In this document: piece after piece, positions 53,709-63,212 of the stretch | How positions within the stretch are numbered: the stretch's first letter is position 1 | Layout of the letters: each line of letters begins with the position of its first letter | Assembly (NCBI GenBank): GCA_965658445.1 | Contig: CBFHSF010000007.1 | Coordinates: 62,001 to 126,000, forward strand | Length of the DNA stretch: 64,000 nucleotides | Source of the DNA: CBFHSF01 sp965658445 | GTDB taxonomy: Bacteria > Bacteroidota > Bacteroidia > Flavobacteriales > Schleiferiaceae | Direction: 5' to 3' | Translations under genes and position numbers: made by a program | Notes under the pieces: generated by a model | What the model was told of the DNA's origin: nothing | The model's input: the letters and a program-made list of their open reading frames with translations, nothing else | Databases searched by the model: none

Positions 53709-54482
53709 ATGACGGTTGATTTATTTTCTAGAGTTATTGGAGAAGGGGAGCCCCTAATTATTCTTCACGGCCTCTTTGGCATGGGAGATAATTGGCAAAC
53801 TCTTGGCAAGAAATGGGCAGAGCAAGGCTATGCCGTTCACATAATCGACCAAAGAAACCACGGTCAGACCGAAAATACCGAAGACTTCTCCTATCAGCTG
53901 ATGTCCGATGATTTGTTGGCCTACTTGGATCAGCACGGATTGGATAAAGTGTCCATTCTCGGGCACTCTATGGGTGGAAAGGTAGCTATGTTGTTTGCCA
54001 CTCAGCATCCTGAACGCGTGAATAAACTAATGATTGTAGATATCGCGCCCAAGGGCTATCCCGTTCATCACAATGAAATCATTGCCGGCCTCAAAACTTT
54101 AGACTTTTCCATTTTGACTTCTCGAAGAGAGGCCGACGCGGAATTGGCCAAATCACTTCCCAATATGGCCATCCGACAGTTCTTGCTAAAGAGCTTGTAC
54201 TGGGTAGAAAAGGGTCAATTGGGGTTGCGATTTAACCTGGATTCCATTTCCAAGCACATAGAAATGGTCGGTGAAGCCTTGTTACCAGAAGCCACTTTTG
54301 ATGGGCCTACGACCTTTATTCGCGGGGCCAATTCTGGATACATTGTAGATGGCGACATGGATTTGATCAGACATCATTTTCCCGCAGCTCAACTGGTGAC
54401 CGCTCCAGGCGCTGGACATTGGGTCCATGCCGAAAATCCTCAGTTGGTGTACGACGAGACCTGTAAACTGTTGAAGTCCTAA
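53709..54482 (+). CDS. Alpha/beta hydrolase (YbfF-like esterase)
   Basis: The 257-residue cytoplasmic enzyme has oxyanion region ILHGLFGMGDNW, nucleophile elbow GHSMGG (Ser near residue 97) and catalytic His in GAGHWVHAENP. These fit the YbfF/ABHD11 esterase group. The substrate is unknown. It is probably co-transcribed with pdxJ. Confidence 0.93.
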   Translation: MTVDLFSRVIGEGEPLIILHGLFGMGDNWQTLGKKWAEQGYAVHIIDQRNHGQTENTEDFSYQLMSDDLLAYLDQHGLDKVSILGHSMGGKVAMLFATQHPERVNKLMIVDIAPKGYPVHHNEIIAGLKTLDFSILTSRREADAELAKSLPNMAIRQFLLKSLYWVEKGQLGLRFNLDSISKHIEMVGEALLPEATFDGPTTFIRGANSGYIVDGDMDLIRHHFPAAQLVTAPGAGHWVHAENPQLVYDETCKLLKS

Positions 54483-54505
54483 ACTATTGGAGTCCTAAGT
54501 TCGGC

Positions 54506-55717
54506 CTACTCTCCTTCGATGGGGAAAAGGGGAAGTGACTTCGTCAATAGCACCTCTTTACCATCAATCATTGTGGCTTTCAAGGAGTCTTGTTCTCCTC
54601 TAAAAGTGGAGAGTTGCCATTCGTAAAACTCACAATAATCTTTAAAGTCGGGTAGGGGCACTCCGTTTAAGGCCGTAAGGGTATCGCCTCTTCTCAGACC
54701 ATTTTCATGGTTGAGGTGTTCTTCCAATAAAGACCCTACGGTGATGTAATCACCACTTTTTGAAAGTCCCAGCCAAAAGGACTTGGGTTCTTTGGCTTTT
54801 TTCTGGGCACCGTGAAAAATGATTTGCTGATTGATGTGATCTAGGGAAACGCGATCCCACATCCTCAAAACCTGTTGACCAATTTTTCCCTTTTCATTTT
54901 CCTGAAACGAAATGATCATTCCAGGAACTTCTACAGAATCAACGGCAAAGTGTTTTGGGAAACACTCTTTGGAAGTGTCCAGCCCCGCCCCAAAAACTCC
55001 CTGAGAGGTGCCGTCTATATACGTCAATTCAGGGTAGAGGAAGAGGTCGTCGTTGAGTTTATCTTTTACATCTGCCGGTAGGTCAATGGCTCCACCGGAG
55101 CCCGTGTCTAAGAGTATGTTGGAAACGGTCTTGTTTCCAATGTTGAGATTTACCAACGGACGACGGTTTTGTGAAAAGGAAGCCACCAAGTCTCCTTCGC
55201 CGGCTTCTAAGGGTTGGTCTGTAACCGTAAAGGTGTTGGTGGTGTAATCACTGGTCCACTGGGCGCGGCGAATGGCATTTTGCCCGAGGATGCCGTCATA
55301 GGCGACACAGCGAACAGCACTGTTTTCTGGGTAATCAATAACGGCCGCCAAAACCTCTTCAAAGTGCAGATCTCCGAGTTTTACCTCTGGAATAAGAACC
55401 AACGGAGATTTTTTGACGTTGCCCTGGGAATCTCTAATGGAATTGGAGCCCACTTCCTCTGCATTGATTTTTGCAGCACCTTCTGCAGTAAGAACGGTAT
55501 AGGAAGCCCCCGTGTCCCAGATAAATTCTAGGGGCACGCCGTCTACGTAAACGGTGACCACTTGCAGTCTGCTTTTGGTGACAAAGGGTATGGTGGTTGA
55601 GAAGTTTTCTTCTCTCAACGTGGTGCCATCTCTCAACTTGGAGATGTTTCCAAAGCTGCAACCCATCACGGTGGCCAGAAGAGCACCTGTGATCAGTCGA
55701 GATAGATAAGTAGGCAT
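54506..55717 (-). CDS. Lipoprotein with two retropepsin-like domains and a PDZ domain
   Basis: The 403-residue protein has a lipoprotein signal peptide (lipobox VMGC near residue 20). Two aspartic-protease motifs are seen, FIWDTGASYTVL (about 68) and ILLDTGSGGAIDL (about 200), so both halves of a pepsin-like active site are in one chain. A PDZ domain near the C-terminus contains LRRGDTLTALNGVPL. Periplasmic or surface proteolysis is likely. The start overlaps the DUF2141 stop by one base (TAATG). Confidence 0.9.
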   Translation of the reverse strand: MPTYLSRLITGALLATVMGCSFGNISKLRDGTTLREENFSTTIPFVTKSRLQVVTVYVDGVPLEFIWDTGASYTVLTAEGAAKINAEEVGSNSIRDSQGNVKKSPLVLIPEVKLGDLHFEEVLAAVIDYPENSAVRCVAYDGILGQNAIRRAQWTSDYTTNTFTVTDQPLEAGEGDLVASFSQNRRPLVNLNIGNKTVSNILLDTGSGGAIDLPADVKDKLNDDLFLYPELTYIDGTSQGVFGAGLDTSKECFPKHFAVDSVEVPGMIISFQENEKGKIGQQVLRMWDRVSLDHINQQIIFHGAQKKAKEPKSFWLGLSKSGDYITVGSLLEEHLNHENGLRRGDTLTALNGVPLPDFKDYCEFYEWQLSTFRGEQDSLKATMIDGKEVLLTKSLPLFPIEGE

Positions 55718-56181
55718 TATTTGATTTTTATGGAGTGTGAAGTATTTCCTTTAACGGTAAACTTCTGATCTTCTAATGAGGGCTCGCTAAAAGTTTCGCG
55801 AGCGTTGTTAGAAAATCCATAGGGTTCGGTAGGTTGTCCAAACATTCCCTTGTCCAATTCTCCATTGCTGTTTACATCATGGAACATGGCAATGGTATAC
55901 TCTCCATTGGAGGGCAGTGAAATAGACACCTTTTGACGCGGGGTACTGCTTACTTTTACCTTTTCCAATTTCACGTCTTCACCCTTGGCGTTGCGAACAG
56001 CAATCATTAAAAAGCCTTTTGATTTTTTGATGTTCTCTACGGTTAAGGTCAATGTGGGAGATTCCATGGGCAATGCATTTACATTCAAAGAAATCAATGA
56101 AAAAGTGAATACCAATAGCAGTAGGATTCGTGCGCTTTGCTGAAGGGATGAGGTTTTGCGAAAAGTGCTAGAAGTTGTCAT
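55717..56181 (-). CDS. DUF2141 secreted protein
   Basis: The 154-residue protein has a signal peptide (ARILLLLVFTFSLISLNVNA). The family pattern is clear: LTLTVENIKKSKGFLMIAVRN, YTIAMFHDVNSNGELDKGMFGQPTEPYGFSNN. The fold is a small beta-sandwich with a possible calcium-type DxNxNGxLD loop. The function is unknown. It is coupled to the protease-like lipoprotein gene. Confidence 0.92.
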   Translation of the reverse strand: MTTSSTFRKTSSLQQSARILLLLVFTFSLISLNVNALPMESPTLTLTVENIKKSKGFLMIAVRNAKGEDVKLEKVKVSSTPRQKVSISLPSNGEYTIAMFHDVNSNGELDKGMFGQPTEPYGFSNNARETFSEPSLEDQKFTVKGNTSHSIKIK

Positions 56182-56216
56182 ATGTTAGCGCTTGATTAGG
56201 CGGAGTTCAATCCATT

Positions 56217-56627
56217 CTATCGGAGAACGACAATGGACCCTTTGTCTTCTACCGTGGTGACTTCTCCAGAAAATGAATTTTCGAAAGTAGCGTGGAGGGT
56301 CCACAGGTAAACGCCTTCGCGTACGCGCTGCCCATCGTAGTTTCCGTCCCAATATTCACTGATTCTATCGGTTTGGAAAACGAGGCGTCCCCATCGATCA
56401 AAAACCTTGAGGGTGTACGCCATAGGCATGCAATGTTCTGAGCTGCGAATGGTGAAAAGATCATTGACACCATCGTCATTGGGAGTAAATGCCTTGGGGG
56501 TAAACAGCGTACAGTTACCTCCTCTATTGCTTAGAGTGGTTTCCTTAGACTGTGCATTACTCGCCAAGGGCAAGGCTAAAAACAACAGTCCAATTATCCA
56601 GTTAGGTATGTGGCGCTTCAAAGGCAT
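56217..56627 (-). CDS. Stand-alone gliding-motility-type (type B) C-terminal domain protein
   Basis: The 136-residue protein consists of a signal peptide (IPNWIIGLLFLALPLASNA), a short linker of about 18 residues and a type B sorting domain, from FTPKAFTPNDDGVNDLFTI to WDGNYDGQRVREGVYLWTL. These domains normally sit at the end of large surface proteins and send them through type IX secretion. Here there is no cargo. It could be a remnant, a carrier or a free surface domain. The gene is 36 bp upstream of the DUF2141 gene. Confidence 0.9.
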   Translation of the reverse strand: MPLKRHIPNWIIGLLFLALPLASNAQSKETTLSNRGGNCTLFTPKAFTPNDDGVNDLFTIRSSEHCMPMAYTLKVFDRWGRLVFQTDRISEYWDGNYDGQRVREGVYLWTLHATFENSFSGEVTTVEDKGSIVVLR

Positions 56628-56728
56628 AGAAACAAATATATCGTTTTAGACAACACAGCGCCAACTGAATTTCGATGGGTGGTGCAATAAAATGATTTTA
56701 CGAGTGCCTTCGATGAGTTAGAGAACTC

Positions 56729-59227
56729 TTAAGGGCGGTCTGGAATGGTGTCCGGTTCCTCGTTTTCGAACGGCAATTCAAAGGTGTAATCCGGTTTTTT
56801 GGGTTTTTTGTCGTCGGGATCTTCTCCCTTTAACAGGTCGGAAAGCTCTTGGCCTTCATTGACAAATTCATCGCGGATTCCCTTGCCCATTCTCTTGGTG
56901 TCCAAACCGGTTTCGAGGTTGTCAATGGGACCTTCCATCTTAAACCAAACGTAAGGCGTTCCCTTTCTGTCTTCCTCAATTATAAACTCATCGAAGTCCG
57001 CATTTTTCTTTTTCTTACTTCCAAGGGCATCCGAAAGTTTAAGGCGAATGGAGTAATCCAAGTAGTTTTCAAAGGTGTGAGTTCCTACAATGGAAAGGTC
57101 AAGGACGCTTGAGTTTATGGTCATTTCGGGCACCTCTATGGTTCCTTTCTCTATGTGAATGTGGTTTTTGAGCTCGCTAAACGTCACGTTATTCAGCTCC
57201 TCCATGTCTGCGACCTGAGAGAGGTTCTCTAAGGGCTTGTAATTGACCAAAGAACCCTTGCGGATGACTACATCTGCATCGAGGGTGAGGGTGTTGGGCA
57301 AGAAGGCGTATTGCTCGTCGTGGGCAATGCTCATCTCCATGTCCGTGGTGAGTTTCCCCGTTAGGTTTTTATGCGAAAGGGCGTCCTGTCCAAAGTCATC
57401 AAAATCTCTAAAGAGTTGATGAATGTCTATCCCGGTAAAATTCCCCTTGGTCCACAAGGTAGATTGAGGCTGACTCATGTGGTAGCTAAACTTTCCGTAG
57501 ACTCCGCCGTCTAGCGTTCTAAATCGGATGTCATTCCCTTGAATCCTTGGGCCTTTTTCCGACCAAACCCTTCCCGTAAGGCTTTTACCCATCAGTTTAT
57601 TGAGCGTAAATTTATCCACGTGCATTTGAACAGAGAAGTCAAAGGGGAACTCTTCGGATTGAGCAGCCGTTTTGTCGTCATCAGAGAACGAAGAAAAATC
57701 CCAAGTCATGAGTTCCTCCAGAGAAATCAGGTCGGACTTCAGGGTGGTTTCAAATTTCATCCGCCCGGTGTTCAAGGCGTTTTTCACTTTTCCGGAGAGT
57801 TGGAAAGCGCTTTTGGGTGTGGCTATTTCCATGCGATCAACAGACAAATCCCCTGTGGACATCAAACGCACAGAGCCGTCCATACGAGTAAATTCTATAC
57901 CGGATTCGGGAATGATCCAACTGGCGTTTTGCAATGCCAGTTCACCCGATAAGAAAGCGTTGATCAATCCCTTTTCGGGAATTTCTTCAAAGTTCTTAAA
58001 GCGTTGTACTATGGAAAAATTTCCCACAATGGAACCCGAAGCAGATTCCACTAAATCTTGGGATACCCATTTGAGGACTTCACCAAATTTGGCGTCCAAA
58101 TCACCGTCAATTCTGATGGTGGGAGAGGCGAAGTTTTCTATGGAAATATTCCCCGCAATGTCTCCGGTTTGGGTAGAGGCTGTAAGGTTTTGGATGCGAA
58201 GCGCACTAGACTTTTGATTGCCTCTTTTTCCATTGGTAAAATTCGCCGTAAAAGCAATTTTAGACAGTTGAAAGGGAATTTGAGACATGGCAAAATCAGC
58301 CCCAGTGACAGAGGCGTCTGCCTCAATTCGTATGGGTTGATCCCCTTTTTGACTGATGGCCAAAGCAATATTGGTTTGTCCGTGGATGTTAAACCCTTCT
58401 TTTTCCGGAAAGAAGGCAGAGGGTATGGTTTTAATCACCTTGTCTATGGGAAGGTCATTTCCAGAAAAGTTCCACTGATTTTTATTTTCGACCACTAGGC
58501 CTTCAAAGGCGAAGGGAACTCCGGATAGATTGAACAATCCACCAGAAATAGAAAAGGTATCGGGTTGTACACTTAAGGTGAATTCTGAGGCAAAATCGCG
58601 CTTTCTAAACAAGGTCAATCCCCCTGATTTTAGATTGCGGATTTGACCTTCAATAGAAGTTGCCGCATAAAAGATATCTCCTTGGTAATATCCGCTGATG
58701 TCCAAGTTTGGAAGTTGAGTAGCGATGCTGAGTTCTATGGGACGGTCCTCGTAAATAAGTCTTAGGTTATCACTTTTAAAGTTGGGAAAAGAGAATTTGG
58801 AATCGCTCCGGGTAGTGTCAGAAGACTCCTTCCAAAAGTGAAAGTTGTCCTTTTCGTTTTCCAATCTTTTGATGTGGACATATCCATCTTTTACCTCAAC
58901 GGTTTGGAGTGTATAGTCCTTTCGAATCAAATCCCAAATGGAAAATTTAAAAAACACCTCTTGGAAAGCAAACAGTGTATCCGTTGGATTTTCTGTAACC
59001 TCCATGCAATAAACGTCTTCAAAGTAGACGGAAGCATTGGGAAAAGACTCTATAAAGGTAAGGTCTATGGTACGGACGGAAATCTCCGCTTGAACGTTAG
59101 CATTGATTTGCGCCGTCACCACATCAATTACCGCTTGCTTGTTGTACTTGAGAAAGAATACAGAACCCGTGAAAAGAATGGCTAAAACCAAAAAAGTCCA
59201 GGCCAAAATTCTTTTGATAATTCTCAT
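56729..59227 (-). CDS. AsmA-family protein
   Basis: The 832-residue protein has an N-terminal membrane helix (ILAWTFLVLAILFTGSVFFLKY) and a long repetitive beta-strand region. The C-terminal AsmA_2-like part includes VADMEELNNVTFSELKNHIHIEKGTI. The family is related to TamB and YhdP, bridge proteins for lipid transport across the periplasm. The tail is acidic and Lys/Pro-rich. Confidence 0.9.
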   Translation of the reverse strand: MRIIKRILAWTFLVLAILFTGSVFFLKYNKQAVIDVVTAQINANVQAEISVRTIDLTFIESFPNASVYFEDVYCMEVTENPTDTLFAFQEVFFKFSIWDLIRKDYTLQTVEVKDGYVHIKRLENEKDNFHFWKESSDTTRSDSKFSFPNFKSDNLRLIYEDRPIELSIATQLPNLDISGYYQGDIFYAATSIEGQIRNLKSGGLTLFRKRDFASEFTLSVQPDTFSISGGLFNLSGVPFAFEGLVVENKNQWNFSGNDLPIDKVIKTIPSAFFPEKEGFNIHGQTNIALAISQKGDQPIRIEADASVTGADFAMSQIPFQLSKIAFTANFTNGKRGNQKSSALRIQNLTASTQTGDIAGNISIENFASPTIRIDGDLDAKFGEVLKWVSQDLVESASGSIVGNFSIVQRFKNFEEIPEKGLINAFLSGELALQNASWIIPESGIEFTRMDGSVRLMSTGDLSVDRMEIATPKSAFQLSGKVKNALNTGRMKFETTLKSDLISLEELMTWDFSSFSDDDKTAAQSEEFPFDFSVQMHVDKFTLNKLMGKSLTGRVWSEKGPRIQGNDIRFRTLDGGVYGKFSYHMSQPQSTLWTKGNFTGIDIHQLFRDFDDFGQDALSHKNLTGKLTTDMEMSIAHDEQYAFLPNTLTLDADVVIRKGSLVNYKPLENLSQVADMEELNNVTFSELKNHIHIEKGTIEVPEMTINSSVLDLSIVGTHTFENYLDYSIRLKLSDALGSKKKKNADFDEFIIEEDRKGTPYVWFKMEGPIDNLETGLDTKRMGKGIRDEFVNEGQELSDLLKGEDPDDKKPKKPDYTFELPFENEEPDTIPDRP

Positions 59228-59300
59228 GTTACTCTGCGTTCTCTTGGGGTTTATAGGAGCGGTTAACTAGCAGTAAAAACGAATTTAGGCAATTTCTATT

Positions 59301-60299
59301 TTACTGCATTTTTAGGAATTTCAATTCCTTTTCGTCCAAGACGCGGTAGTCTCCTCTTTTGAGGTTTTTCTTGGTAAGTCCAGCAAAAATCGTTCGGTCC
59401 AATTTGATGACTTCATATCCAAGGTGTTTGAATATGCGTCTTACAATTCGGTTTTTGCCCGAGTGAATTTCTATACCCACCTGTGTTCTGTCCGTCTCGT
59501 CTATGTAAGAAACGGCATCAGGCTGAATAAATCCATCTTCTAATTCTAGCCCTGCAGCAATTTTTTCTATATCGCCGTAGCTAACTTTTTTGTCTGTGGT
59601 AACGTGGTATATTTTGCGAGCCCCGTGGCTGGGGTGAGTTAATTTCTTGGCCAAGTCACCGTCGTTGGTAAACAGTAAAACACCGGTGGTCGCTCTGTCC
59701 AATCTTCCAACGGGGTAGATGCGTTCTTTTACTGCTTTGCCCACAAGGTCCATAACGGTTTTACGAGCCTTGGGGTCGTCCATGGTGGTGATGAAGCCCT
59801 TGGGTTTGTTGAGTAAAACGTATACTTTTCTCTCGGCTTTTAGCAAGGTACCGTTGTAGCGAACTTGGTCTTTGGTGGGGTCCACCTTGTGGCCCATTTC
59901 GGTAACCACTTCGCCATTTACAGAAACCAAACCGGTGCGGATGAGTTCATCGGCTTCACGGCGTGAACACACTCCAGAGTTTGACAAGAACTTGTTGAGG
60001 CGAACGGATGTTTCTGCTCCCATCAATTGCTCGGCGCCTTTGTGCTTGGGGCTATAGAATCTCTTGCCCTGAACTTTCGTTCCTCCGCGGTAGTGGATCT
60101 TTTTCTTTTTCGCAGGGCCTTTGCGGTCGTCAGAAGGGCCTTCTTCTGGAGCGTCCATCCATGGCTTACCCTCGGCGGCACGACGTTGATTTATGCGCTT
60201 GTTTTCTGCCTTTCTAGCAGAATTTCTCCCGAAGTTTTTTCCGCTGTTGGAGCGACCTCTTCCCGAGCTCGATGAGCCTCCTCTTCTTGACCTGTTCAT
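59301..60299 (-). CDS. Ribosomal large-subunit pseudouridine synthase (RsuA/RluB family)
   Basis: About 332 residues from the ATG at 60299 (NRSRRGGSSSSGRGRS); an ATG eight codons earlier is possible. A long basic, Gly/Arg/Lys-rich extension (about 1-95) precedes the S4 domain (VRLNKFLSNSGVCSRREADELI) and the catalytic GRLDRATTGVLLFTNDG with the active Asp. It most likely modifies 23S rRNA as RluB does. The extension probably helps RNA binding and is common in this phylum. Confidence 0.93.
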   Translation of the reverse strand: MNRSRRGGSSSSGRGRSNSGKNFGRNSARKAENKRINQRRAAEGKPWMDAPEEGPSDDRKGPAKKKKIHYRGGTKVQGKRFYSPKHKGAEQLMGAETSVRLNKFLSNSGVCSRREADELIRTGLVSVNGEVVTEMGHKVDPTKDQVRYNGTLLKAERKVYVLLNKPKGFITTMDDPKARKTVMDLVGKAVKERIYPVGRLDRATTGVLLFTNDGDLAKKLTHPSHGARKIYHVTTDKKVSYGDIEKIAAGLELEDGFIQPDAVSYIDETDRTQVGIEIHSGKNRIVRRIFKHLGYEVIKLDRTIFAGLTKKNLKRGDYRVLDEKELKFLKMQ

Positions 60300-60361
60300 T
60301 CCCCTGTATGGTTTAGTTTGCAAAGGTAGTGAGGAAAAATCACTTCCTATTGACTCTTACA

Positions 60362-60391
60362 AAAAAAGGCCGGTCAATGACCAGCCTTTTC
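60362..60391 (-). terminator. Terminator after the 145-residue barrel gene
   Basis: The stem AAAAGGC-GGTC / GACC-GCCTTTT around AAT has a single mismatch and flanking A- and T-runs. It lies 23 bp beyond the stop of the minus-strand gene at 60414. Confidence 0.75.
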
Positions 60392-60413
60392 AAATTGTTT
60401 TCTTTTCCGAGGA

Positions 60414-60851
60414 TTATCCTCCAAAGTTCCAACGTGCGTTTAAACCGAAAGAGTTGGCCCCAAATTCTGTCTGCTCGAAGATCCAGAAGGTCGGACGCCA
60501 ATCAATTCCCAGTACGATAGGTACGCCGTTAAATCGATATTCTAATCCTACTTCACCCGCGGCACCGAGCCAGAAATCGTTTCCGATGTAAGAGGTAAGA
60601 CCTGCACCGATGTACCAGTTAAAGGCTTCTCCTCCAAGAGGTTTGTATAAAAAGTCCCATAGCACATCAACGCCTACAGCACTGTTGTAAAAACCAAGGT
60701 CCGCGTGAATTCTGTTGGGACCATTTCCAAAGACCCCGTCAATAGCAGCACCGCCACCTCCGTTAACGCCTCCAAAGCGAATTCCGACCTCTTGAGCACT
60801 CAATGTGCCCATTGCAAATACTGCAAAAAATACTAGTAAAACTTTTTTCAT
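60414..60851 (-). CDS. Small outer membrane beta-barrel-like protein
   Basis: The 145-residue protein has a signal peptide (KKVLLVFFAVFAMGTLSA) followed by amphipathic strands (VGIRFGG, RIHADLGFY, NWYIGAGLTSYIG, GEVGLEYRF) and a C-terminal LNARWNFGG. About eight strands would form a small barrel. The function is unknown. It stands alone with its own terminator. Confidence 0.82.
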   Translation of the reverse strand: MKKVLLVFFAVFAMGTLSAQEVGIRFGGVNGGGGAAIDGVFGNGPNRIHADLGFYNSAVGVDVLWDFLYKPLGGEAFNWYIGAGLTSYIGNDFWLGAAGEVGLEYRFNGVPIVLGIDWRPTFWIFEQTEFGANSFGLNARWNFGG

Positions 60852-60988
60852 GTTAAGCTTATTTGGTTGTTAATGTTATAATCCTGATTGGATAGGGACA
60901 ATTTCCATAAAATTTTTCCAAATCCCAATTTTGTGAGAAAAAATTTACACGCAATCACATCGATTGCCGATGGTTTTGGTTGTATTAA

Positions 60989-62151
60989 CTAATACTTCAA
61001 GGTGAAATTATCCACCTCCAAGTTAGAACCAACCGCTCCCTTAAAGAAATCCCCTTCAAAACTGGAAGTAAAGAGGACGGATATATGGGTAACGGATTCA
61101 GAACCATCTCCCCAAATTTCTCCAGGCTGCGGTTGTGCGTANNNNNNNNNNNNNNNNNNNNNNNNNNNNNNNNNNNNNNNNNNNNNNNNNNNNNNNNNNN
61201 NNNNNNNNNNNNNNNNNNNNNNNNNNNNNNNNNNNNNNTAGTCATACCATGGGTGACCAGGATCTAAGGGGCCATATTCAATGGGCACATTTACGGTGGT
61301 CCAACTTTGTACTACATCATCGGAACGGAACCATGCCGTTCCCACGCGTTTGGTCTGTGATCCCGAGCGGTCTTCTAGCAAGAGGTAAATATCGCATTGA
61401 TCAGAATAGGCTAGGGGTTGTCCATCGGCATCCTCATTGCTCGGGCCTGGCTCGTATGTGTATTGAAAGGTCATGGATTGCGGTCTGCCGGCAAAGGCAA
61501 CTCCCAAGTCAATATTTGATCGGGGATCGTTAATACTGGGAAGCCTTCGGTGAATTTCCCAGTAAACAATGTTGCAGCAGCCAGTCTTACGAGTGCAGGT
61601 GCCGCCATAGTTTCCAGGCGAGCTGCTGTAGAATCTCCCTTGGGTAATGGGGTTGCATTAGGGTTACCACCGCCAAGTGCCAATCCGCGATTGGCAGTTC
61701 CCCATATTGTGGTTTCTTTGGATTCTCCAGGTTGATCGTAAGTGTTTCTAGAAGTCGTTTCTGAATACCACAATTCAAAGGAAGCGTTGTCCAGTTGAGG
61801 TTGCGCTCCTGAGCGCACTTCGGACACTTGGTAAAGGGCAATGTCTCCATTTTCTGCCGTTACCGCATAGGTTACGGGCGAACTAAAATCTTGAGTAACT
61901 CCAGCCCCCGGGTTCACAGTAGAAAAGTTGGAGTGCGATATTTCTGAGGGGGTTAGATTAAAGTCAGTGGTGTTCTCTGGCATGGGAACCACGATTGTTA
62001 GACTGTCTTGGTCAATTAGCGTATTACCATTCTGTCCCTGTATGGAAAAGCTCATTATTTGATTTCTGTACGACAAACCGAATTGGTCTTCCTTTACGCA
62101 AGATACGCCAACAGCTATAAGTAGGGTGATAAGAAATATTGAACGCTTCAT
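60989..62151 (-). pseudogene. PCMD-domain lipoprotein, frameshifted and gapped
   Basis: Reading starts at 62151 with a lipoprotein signal peptide (VGVSC), a beta-rich N-terminal domain, then the PCMD pattern DNASFELWY, WGTANRGLALGG, AARLET and LAAATLFTGKF. After GFP the frame breaks near 61537-61541. One extra C in CCC would give SINDPRSNIDLGVAFAGRP and continue into the second ORF (60989-61507: CDIYLLLEDR, FKGAVGSNLEVDNFTL). The family is a putative surface carbohydrate-binding domain. The 97-N gap lies in the C-terminal half. The break could be an assembly error or true decay. The start overlaps the stop of the upstream barrel gene (TAATG). Confidence 0.75.
61142..61238. other. Assembly gap (97 N)
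   Basis: A gap inside the PCMD-domain gene, between GHPWYD and YAQPQPGEIWG. Its true size is unknown. Confidence 0.95.
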
Positions 62152-62849
62152 TAGGAGGGAAAATAAAAAGTGACCCCTACAAAAAGGGTTAATAAATTGA
62201 TTTTAAAATCCACATTGTTGCTCACAATTCTAGAAGGATTGTTGGTGTCGCCATTGGTCACGGACTCCGTAACGGAACTATTGAGTCCCAGAAGGGAAGT
62301 CCCCACTTCCACAGAAAGACCTTCATTGATAAAGGCGGCTATTCCAGGCTGCAGTCCCAAAGTGAAATCATAGGATATACTCGTAACTCTGTTGATGTCC
62401 GAAGGAGTTTCTACCTGCCGTACGGAGGATCCATATTTAAATTCAAAATACGTCTCATTAAACAACATAAACCTTCCGTCTCCCAGTGGACGATAGTTTC
62501 TAATAAAGGGAGCAACACCATAATTGATGGACCGCGACTCATCGATTACGGGTTGATTGTCGTTTTGGTATCTGAGGTCAGAGTTTCTCTCTTCAAAGAC
62601 AAAAAACCTCCAACGGCAAAATTGTCTTTGATGAAGTAACCAGAACGCAAGGTAATGTCCCAATTAAAAAAGTTTTGCGTTGTTCAAAGGTCTGGATAAT
62701 AGAAACTTCATTTTCTCCTTCCTTTTGGTTGACGGAAAAGGTGGTGCTCAAAAGGACCTGTCCCTTTTCTGTGGGGTGACTTGTAAATTCATATTGTGCC
62801 ATAAGTCCAAAGGACAAAAGAAAAGAATGGCTGAGAATAAGATCTTCAT
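62151..62849 (-). pseudogene. Outer membrane beta-barrel gene with three one-base frameshifts
   Basis: The ATG at 62849 opens a signal peptide (KILFSAILFF). Reading must change frame three times to give a normal barrel: in TTTT near 62815-62825 (to LSFGLMAQYEFTSHP), in T6 near 62670 (to FNWDITLRSGYFIKDNFAVGGF) and in T6 near 62607-62612 (to FVFEERNSDLRYQ). Each is repaired by adding one T, giving about 233 residues ending FVGVTFYFPS. The product would be an OmpA/OprF-like barrel without a peptidoglycan domain. It shares an operon with the PCMD lipoprotein. Homopolymer sequencing error and decay are both possible. Confidence 0.75.
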
Positions 62850-62953
62850 TAGCAACAGTGCAAGATTGATTGTCACATTAAAGGGCTCATTACCAAGGAT
62901 AAAGAACAAAATTTTTGAGGCATTTGTTATCAAAGTAAAAAATCGTTTACAAC

Positions 62954-63178
62954 ATGGAAAATATTAAGTTCCCCATTGCCTTTGCTACTATCTACCTCTT
63001 TGTTTACGCGGCACTCTGTGGATTTGATTCTACATTTTCCATTGCGGTGTTTATGTTTTCTCTCAGTCCAATCCCCGTGATTTACATGGTCTATCAAGTT
63101 CTTACCAAAGGAGTGGAGAGTAAGAAAACTTTTTCTGACTACTTTTATGACGATTTAGACCAAAAGAGAAACCATTAA
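62954..63178 (+). CDS. Small two-helix membrane protein
   Basis: The 74-residue protein has helices at about 5-25 (PIAFATIYLFVYAALCG) and 30-50 (IAVFMFSLSPIPVIYMVYQVL) and an acidic, charged tail with SDYFYDDLDQKR. Similar unnamed proteins occur in Bacteroidota. It precedes the MMPL gene by 34 bp and may be co-transcribed. The function is unknown. Confidence 0.75.
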   Translation: MENIKFPIAFATIYLFVYAALCGFDSTFSIAVFMFSLSPIPVIYMVYQVLTKGVESKKTFSDYFYDDLDQKRNH

Positions 63179-63212
63179 ATCCGAATCCACCTCCAAGAAC
63201 ACTCTACTCTTT

